Below are positions 6,259-10,296 of a DNA stretch of 10,296 nt, in pieces (the stretch's first letter is position 1; every line of letters starts with the position of its first letter). Location: positions 1 through 10,296 of the forward strand of contig JAMCWS010000237.1 in NCBI GenBank assembly GCA_023480605.1, in the 5' to 3' direction. The notes beneath the pieces are model-generated. The model saw only the letters and a program-made list of their open reading frames with translations. It ran no database searches and was not told the DNA's origin. Both the position numbers and the translations under genes were made by a program. Source of the stretch: a bacterium. Lineage in GTDB: Bacteria > Sumerlaeota > Sumerlaeia > MVZB01.

Positions 6259-7299
6259 ATGCTCAGAACGCCAGACATCGCCGCCGGCCGGCATCGGGGA
6301 CGCAGGGGTGGCCCTTTGGGGTATCGCAAGGGGCCGAGGCCGCGGCCAGGCCGCGCCGCCGTCCTGTCGAGACGCAACGCGTTCACCCTGATGGAAATTC
6401 TCGTCGTGGCTTCGATTATCGGGCTGTTCGCCGGCCTGTTTCTGTTCAGCGTCCAACAGATGTATAACGACAATCGCCGCAAGGCCACGTATGACGAAAC
6501 CAAGCAGATCGGCACCGCGTTCGAATTCGCCCACCAGGATCTGGGATTCTACCCCCGTCTGGACCTGCTTTCGCTGCCCATCTCGCTTGCCCTGCCGCCC
6601 GACACGGCCGGCGTCAGCCAGATGCGGCCGGCGTTCGACTACTACGGGCTGCTGACCACCACCTCGCCCGAACTGCGCGTGGTTCTCAAGAAGTGGGGCG
6701 GCCCCTATACCCAGAACAGCGAAGCCCGCGGCACCAGCGCCCAGGGCCGTCACGGCAACGTCCTGATGCGCATCCCCGACAACGAAAGCACGAGTTTCAA
6801 GGAGGCGGGCGGCCAGAACGGTTCCATCGTCGTCTGGCCGTGCGACACTTGGGGCAATCCCTACGTGCTCTACCAGGTCACCGCCAGCCCCGATTCGCGC
6901 AGCGCGACCAATCCCCTCGGTCTGCGGCTTGTCAAGCGCCCCGGCGAAATCGCCAACTATCTCAACGCCGTCGTCAGTTACGGCCCCAACGGCATGCCCG
7001 GGGGCGGCCTGCCCGGTACACCCACCCAGACCGACGCCGGTTATGCCGCGGCGTATCTGAAGCCGGCGATGCTTTACGTCAAGGGCGACCTGCTGGGTAA
7101 TCAAGCCGAATACACCCTCAAAATCATGAACCCCAATACGGTGACCGTCACGGCGATGCTGGGCACCGACGATAGTTTCAATAGCATGCTGGCCAAAAGC
7201 ATCCATGCCGATTCCGACCACGGCGGCACGTGGACGCCGCCGCCGGGCGAGATCGGCATCCTCGACAACGGTTCGGACGACATCTTTTGGAAATTCTAA
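6259..7299 (+). CDS. GspG-like pseudopilin 1, with long Arg-rich leader
   Basis: A 346-residue type IV pilin-like protein, expected to be cut by a prepilin peptidase and inserted in the inner membrane as a pseudopilus subunit. The cleavage context is RRNA|FTLMEILVVASIIG: Phe42 becomes residue 1 and Glu46 is the conserved Glu5, followed by a hydrophobic helix to about residue 64. The leader is unusually long (41 residues with 11 Arg). Downstream are DLGFYPRL (94-101), WGGPY (146-150), DTWGNPY (196-202, Thr replacing the usual Pro), SYGPNGMPGG (240-249) and a tail ending SDDIFWKF. An insert of about 90 residues separates the GPNG loop from that tail; in GspG the two are close. The fold family is clear. 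Whether the machine is a type II secretion system or a type IV pilus-like one is not. It is first in a probable operon, with 13 nt to the next gene. Confidence 0.9.
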   Translation: MLRTPDIAAGRHRGRRGGPLGYRKGPRPRPGRAAVLSRRNAFTLMEILVVASIIGLFAGLFLFSVQQMYNDNRRKATYDETKQIGTAFEFAHQDLGFYPRLDLLSLPISLALPPDTAGVSQMRPAFDYYGLLTTTSPELRVVLKKWGGPYTQNSEARGTSAQGRHGNVLMRIPDNESTSFKEAGGQNGSIVVWPCDTWGNPYVLYQVTASPDSRSATNPLGLRLVKRPGEIANYLNAVVSYGPNGMPGGGLPGTPTQTDAGYAAAYLKPAMLYVKGDLLGNQAEYTLKIMNPNTVTVTAMLGTDDSFNSMLAKSIHADSDHGGTWTPPPGEIGILDNGSDDIFWKF

Positions 7300-7312
7300 G
7301 GAAATCAGGTTC

Positions 7313-8131
7313 ATGAGAAAGCTGCTCTCACCCAGTCACGCTGCCTGGATCGCGCCCGGCGCCGCTTTCGCGCGACGCGCGGCGTTCACCGCCATCGAGG
7401 TGACGGCCGTGGCCACGATCATCGCCATCCTGGCGCTCATCCTGATTCCCATCATCCGCGGCCGCGTCGAAGAGGCCAAGGTCGTCGCCGCCCAGGACGA
7501 CATGCAGGGCCTGGAGAAGGCCCAGACGATCGCCTTCGCCGACACCGGCCATTACTTCCGCCTTCAGGACCTGGACCGGCCCACCCCGGACCTGACCGAC
7601 AAGACCCTCACGCCCACCGAACTGGATATGGAAAAGCGGAAGGTTCCCCCCTACTTCTGGGATCAGGTCGTGCTCCTTAACCAGGTCCAGAACCTGCTTA
7701 ACACCTGGAAGGGGCCTTACACCACGTTCCATAACACGGTCACGGTCACTGAACTGCTCACCTTGGTCCCGAAAATGATTCGCGGCACCGCGGCCGGCGC
7801 GCTTGGCGGGCCGATTTTGGTGATGCTGACCGATGACCAGGACTGGAAGGGTGATATCGGGGGGCTGGGGCGGGCGAAGTATCCGATCGATCCCTGGGGC
7901 AATCCTTACATCTTCTTCGGTTCGGGGAGGATGGCCGATGTGAACAATGTGAATACCGCCATCTCGTATGACAACAGGGTCAATTATTCGACGGCGGTGA
8001 TTTACAGCTTGGGACCCGACGGCCTGCCGGGCGACGTAATCAACGAGACCAGCGTCACCCCGGCCCATTTCTTCCGCGAAACCGAGGTGCTGGGTAAAAC
8101 CGGAACCGACGACCTGGTCCGTGAGTTTTAA
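7313..8131 (+). CDS. GspG-like pseudopilin 2
   Basis: A 272-residue prepilin-like protein. ATG 7313 is preceded by AAGGAAA overlapping the stop codon of the previous gene, so translation may be linked. Cleavage is predicted at RRAA|FTAIEVTAVATII, with Glu29 as mature Glu5, then a hydrophobic helix to about residue 48. A cytoplasm-distal helix continues with RVEEAKVVAAQDDMQGLEKA (51-70). Conserved blocks are WKGPY (132-136), YPIDPWGNPYIFF (190-202), YSLGPDGLPGD (231-241) and a tail TDDLVREF. The DPWGNPY and SLGPDG blocks are close to the classical calcium-loop region of GspG. About 25 residues are inserted between SLGPDG and the tail. Known GspG proteins are near 140 residues, so this one is roughly doubled by an insert of about 60 residues between the helix and WKGPY and by further inserts. 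Family call is firm; the exact role is unknown. Confidence 0.9.
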   Translation: MRKLLSPSHAAWIAPGAAFARRAAFTAIEVTAVATIIAILALILIPIIRGRVEEAKVVAAQDDMQGLEKAQTIAFADTGHYFRLQDLDRPTPDLTDKTLTPTELDMEKRKVPPYFWDQVVLLNQVQNLLNTWKGPYTTFHNTVTVTELLTLVPKMIRGTAAGALGGPILVMLTDDQDWKGDIGGLGRAKYPIDPWGNPYIFFGSGRMADVNNVNTAISYDNRVNYSTAVIYSLGPDGLPGDVINETSVTPAHFFRETEVLGKTGTDDLVREF

Positions 8132-8158
8132 CCAACGAGTGCAGAGGAACATCGTGCC

Positions 8159-9013
8159 ATGAAGAGGACGTTTCCCCCCATCCCCCGCCGGCAGGACGCC
8201 TTCACGATCGTCGAATTGATCGTGGCCATGGCCATCATCAGCATTCTGACGCTCATTCTGGTGCCCGCCCTCAACACCCGCTCCAAGGAAGCCAAGATCA
8301 GCGCCGCCGAAGCCGATTTGCAGGCGCTGACCGACGCCGAGGAGCGTGCGGCAATCCAAACAAATTATATGTTCCGCGTTTACGCCCTCAACGACACGCG
8401 CGGAGGCGACGGCACGACACCGGCCGCCCTGGTCAACGACAACAACGGCACAATCCGCGACGAGATCGACGGCATCCGCGACAACTCGATCACGGGCAAT
8501 AACATGTACCAGAATCCCATGTGGCTGTTCATCAACCCCAGCACCCAGGATTTCGCCCCCGACCAGACGACGATATTCGATCGCCTGACGGCCGGCACCA
8601 ACGTCGACAAGGCCGGCGGCGAAGGCGAGAAGCTCTTCAATTGGAACGGCCCATACGTCAACTGGAAGCGCGACAACAACCGCAACGACTGGCCCGACGA
8701 CCCTTGGGGGAACGACTATTTGCTGTTCACGCGCCGCGGCGTGATCTATCCGCCCAACCGCGTTTACCAGAACGGCTCGTGGAACGTCGATACCGACATA
8801 TCCTACGAATTCCAGATGACCGGCCCCCAGGTGACGGTTGCCACGACGGGCGGCGGCACGACCACGAAAAGCTTTCCCGCCCAGGGCATTTTCGACCGTC
8901 CCACGTTCCTCTCGCTCGGTCCCAACGGGCTGCCCGGCAACGGAACCGACGACGCCGACGATGGCTATGGCCGGGGCGACGACCTCATCCGGTCTTTTGG
9001 CGGGGGGCAATAA
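8159..9013 (+). CDS. GspG-like pseudopilin 3
   Basis: A 284-residue prepilin-like protein starting at ATG 8159 behind AGAGGA (8143-8148). The leader is short and basic; cleavage is predicted at RRQDA|FTIVELIVAMAII, with Glu19 as mature Glu5 and the hydrophobic helix ending near residue 36. Residues 80-150 are an Asn/Asp/Gly/Thr-rich insert. WNGPY (162-166) and DDPWGNDY (180-187, Asp in place of the usual Pro) precede a Thr/Gly-rich stretch. The C-terminus has SLGPNGLPGNGTDDADDGYG, followed by GDDLIRSFGGGQ. This acidic loop is the closest in the cluster to the Asp-rich calcium-binding end of GspG, so calcium binding is plausible. It lies 27 nt after pseudopilin 2 and 99 nt before pseudopilin 4. 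It is probably a distinct subunit rather than a redundant copy, given the divergent middle. Confidence 0.9.
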   Translation: MKRTFPPIPRRQDAFTIVELIVAMAIISILTLILVPALNTRSKEAKISAAEADLQALTDAEERAAIQTNYMFRVYALNDTRGGDGTTPAALVNDNNGTIRDEIDGIRDNSITGNNMYQNPMWLFINPSTQDFAPDQTTIFDRLTAGTNVDKAGGEGEKLFNWNGPYVNWKRDNNRNDWPDDPWGNDYLLFTRRGVIYPPNRVYQNGSWNVDTDISYEFQMTGPQVTVATTGGGTTTKSFPAQGIFDRPTFLSLGPNGLPGNGTDDADDGYGRGDDLIRSFGGGQ

Positions 9014-9112
9014 GGGCGGCCTCGCGGCGTGCCGCAGGGCTTGAGGATCGGGCAAGGCCCGAGGCTGACTCCCGGCCGCGAGCCTGGAGGTTTTGACACA
9101 AGGAGATCGGAC
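9014..9112 (+). other. Structured 99-bp gap inside the pseudopilin operon
   Basis: This is the longest gap between genes of the array. CTCGCGGC (9021-9028) is the exact reverse complement of GCCGCGAG (9075-9082), enclosing a second stem GGGCTTG/CAAGGCCC (9037-9043/9053-9060, one bulge). No T-run follows, so full termination is unlikely. The structure may mark a processing site or attenuate downstream expression. A weakly promoter-like TTTTGACA follows at 9091-9098, without a -10 at proper spacing before the gene. Confidence 0.4.
9100..9107 (+). promoter_or_regulatory. Strong ribosome binding site of pseudopilin 4
   Basis: AAGGAGAT, 5 nt before ATG 9113, is the best Shine-Dalgarno in the window. 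It selects this ATG over upstream in-frame starts such as the one at 9029, which would add 28 residues ahead of a normal short prepilin leader. Confidence 0.7.
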
Positions 9113-9835
9113 ATGAAGACTCAACCGGGGCGCATGGGCGTCACCCTGACGGAGTTGCTGGTGGTGCTGGTCATCATTAGCCTGCTGGCCACGCTTGCAC
9201 TGCCGACCTACATGAACCATGCCAAAACCGCCCGGATTTCGACGGCGGAACTCGAATGCAAGGAACTGGCCGACGGCGAAGATTCCGTGGGCCTGATTCA
9301 TGGCTTTTACGTTCCTCTGCAACTGCTCGACGATCTGCCCGACGGGCAGACGGGCGGCGTCAACACCTTCGACGCCATCGAGCGCGAGTCCACCAGCATC
9401 GAGGTGATCGACGTCAACAGCACGCTGATGAACATGGTTCTCGACCAATTGCCGCTCAACGCCGGGGGCGCCGACCGGCGGGTGCGGAACATGATCCGCA
9501 ACTGGCAGGGGCCCTTCGTGACCACCCAGCGCGTTTATATCCCCCTGGGCGTCAACATCGCCACCTTCGGAGCCTGGGAGCAGCGCGACTATCCGCTTGA
9601 TCCCTGGGGCAACCCCTACCTGTTCTACAGTCCGCGCGGCCGGGTGGGCTCGGGGCTGGACCCGACGTTCACAAGCATCGGCGACGGCTCCATCACCACC
9701 ACCGACGATCCCTTTGACCGTTTCGCGATCGTCTCGACGGGGCCCGACGGCCAGACCAACCGCCAGTCCACGACCGAGGACGACATCGTTTATTACTTCG
9801 GCAAGGTTTACATCGAAACCGTGTTCACGCCCTGA
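9113..9835 (+). CDS. GspG-like pseudopilin 4
   Basis: A 240-residue prepilin-like protein with the most classical leader of the set: a short basic peptide MKTQPGRMG, then cleavage before VTLTELLVVLVIISLL, with Gly at -1 and Glu14 as mature Glu5. The helix continues to about residue 33, then ARISTAELECKELADGED (40-57). Blocks shared with the neighbours are WQGPF (131-135), YPLDPWGNPYLFYS (160-173), STGPDGQ (208-214) and EDDIVYYFG (222-230). Ten further residues, KVYIETVFTP, extend past that tail, unlike pseudopilins 1 and 2. Its DPWGNPY block is nearly identical to that of pseudopilin 2. Between helix and WQGPF lies an insert of about 60 residues with an acidic, Thr/Ser-rich composition. It follows the structured gap and is 59 nt before pseudopilin 5. 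Confidence 0.9.
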   Translation: MKTQPGRMGVTLTELLVVLVIISLLATLALPTYMNHAKTARISTAELECKELADGEDSVGLIHGFYVPLQLLDDLPDGQTGGVNTFDAIERESTSIEVIDVNSTLMNMVLDQLPLNAGGADRRVRNMIRNWQGPFVTTQRVYIPLGVNIATFGAWEQRDYPLDPWGNPYLFYSPRGRVGSGLDPTFTSIGDGSITTTDDPFDRFAIVSTGPDGQTNRQSTTEDDIVYYFGKVYIETVFTP

Positions 9836-9894
9836 GGCCGGGAGGCGTTTCGCGCGCGCCGCAGCAACTTTTTGAGTTTTGAGGAAACCGAGAC

Positions 9895-10296
9895 ATGAGG
9901 AATCAAATTCAAGCTCGACGCCTGTTGGCCGTGACGCTCATCGAGATGCTCGTGGTCGTGTTGATCATCGGCATCCTGGCCACCATCGCCACGGGGGTTT
10001 ACTCCGGCGAGACCCGTCGGGCCAAGGTCGCGGCCACTGAAGCCCTGCTCAAAAACCTGGAAATCGCCATCGCCCGCTACGAGGTCGACACCGGCACCCT
10101 CCCGCCCAGCGGCTCCGGCTCGGCCCTGCCGCCCGAACCGCTGGACTCGGCCACCCCCACCCCGCGCAACGACGGCTCCGGTTACCTTTACGTGGCCCTG
10201 GTTCACAGCATGAGCGGCAACGCCAACCAGCCGGCCTCACCGTCGTGGGACGGGCCTTATATCAACATCCCGCCATTGAAGTCCCCGCTGACAATG
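9895..10296 (+). CDS. GspG-like pseudopilin 5, N-terminal 134 residues (cut by window edge)
   Basis: Starts at ATG 9895 behind GAGGAAA (9881-9887); the frame stays open to the right edge. Leader MRNQIQARRLLA, cleavage before VTLIEMLVVVLIIGILATIA, with Glu17 as mature Glu5 and Ala at -1. The following LLKNLEIAIARYEVDTGTLP (51-70) closely resembles the second half of the long helix in GspG/PulG, including the Y-x3-TG-x-LP segment where typical members have Y-x3-NG-x-YP. Residues 71-95 are Pro/Ser/Gly-rich. WDGPY occurs at 118-122, so a WGNPY block would be expected a little further on, outside the window. Of the five it looks most like a standard major pseudopilin and may be the principal subunit, but the C-terminus cannot be judged. 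Confidence 0.88.
   Translation, partial: MRNQIQARRLLAVTLIEMLVVVLIIGILATIATGVYSGETRRAKVAATEALLKNLEIAIARYEVDTGTLPPSGSGSALPPEPLDSATPTPRNDGSGYLYVALVHSMSGNANQPASPSWDGPYINIPPLKSPLTM

Noticed and set aside
6082..7314. A 410-codon minus-strand open frame opposite pseudopilin 1
   Set aside because: It runs through the plus-strand leader and promoter-proximal region and has no recognisable domain; pseudopilin 1 explains the coding signal.
7121..7751. The hexapeptide NTVTVT occurring in both pseudopilin 1 and pseudopilin 2
   Set aside because: It lies after the WGNPY block in one and before it in the other, so it is not a homologous position and is probably chance in beta-strand-like sequence.
7328..9448. 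A 706-codon open frame on the minus strand opposite pseudopilins 2-4
   Set aside because: The plus strand encodes clear prepilin families with ribosome sites at every start. The antisense product is a His/Val/Gly/Asp-rich string without domains, as expected when GC-biased codons are read backwards.
1..10296. CRISPR array, tRNA, rRNA or insertion sequence
   Set aside because: No regularly spaced direct repeats, no tRNA-like cloverleaf or rRNA segments, and no transposase motifs were seen.

Overview
The window is about 10.3 kb of GC-rich bacterial DNA. The three coding blocks are strongly GC-biased, and the spacers are visibly more AT-rich. The gene content (a lipoprotein with a lipobox plus a row of type II secretion/type IV pilin-like pseudopilins) points to a Gram-negative-type (diderm) bacterium. 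GspG-like genes in tandem are compatible with poorly cultured lineages such as Planctomycetota/PVC relatives or similar candidate phyla, but nothing here fixes the taxon.

Layout: (1) 1-2440, minus strand, holds the first 813 codons of gltB, the glutamate synthase large subunit; its 3' part lies beyond the left edge. (2) 2441-3212 is a non-coding spacer. It carries a plausible sigma70 promoter for gltB with a perfect 8-bp inverted repeat just upstream of the -35 box, a 68-nt GGAGAT-type hairpin, smaller stem-loops, an orphan plus-strand promoter-like site, and an imperfect hairpin just after the next gene. (3) 3213-5894, minus strand, encodes an 893-residue predicted lipoprotein with kelch-like beta-propeller repeats and no recognised family. 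(4) 5895-6258 is the divergent intergenic region. It holds a near-consensus promoter (TTGACA, 17 bp, TATAAA) reading right and a long, structured leader. (5) 6259-10296, plus strand, is a run of five consecutive genes for prepilin-like proteins, the fifth cut by the right edge. Each has a type III (PilD-type) leader with Glu at mature position 5 and a W-x-G-P-[YF] motif. The four complete ones end in a GspG-like WGN-[PD]-Y / S-x-G-P-[DN]-G / D-D-[ILV]-x3-F block.

The five pseudopilins most likely form one operon and contribute several distinct subunits to one envelope-spanning pseudopilus or secretion/pilus-like machine. The divergent lipoprotein may be an outer-membrane or periplasmic partner, but that is inferred from position only. 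gltB is a housekeeping nitrogen-assimilation gene and probably has no functional link to the rest. No ATPase, inner-membrane platform, secretin or prepilin peptidase gene is visible. No rRNA, tRNA, CRISPR array or transposase was found.
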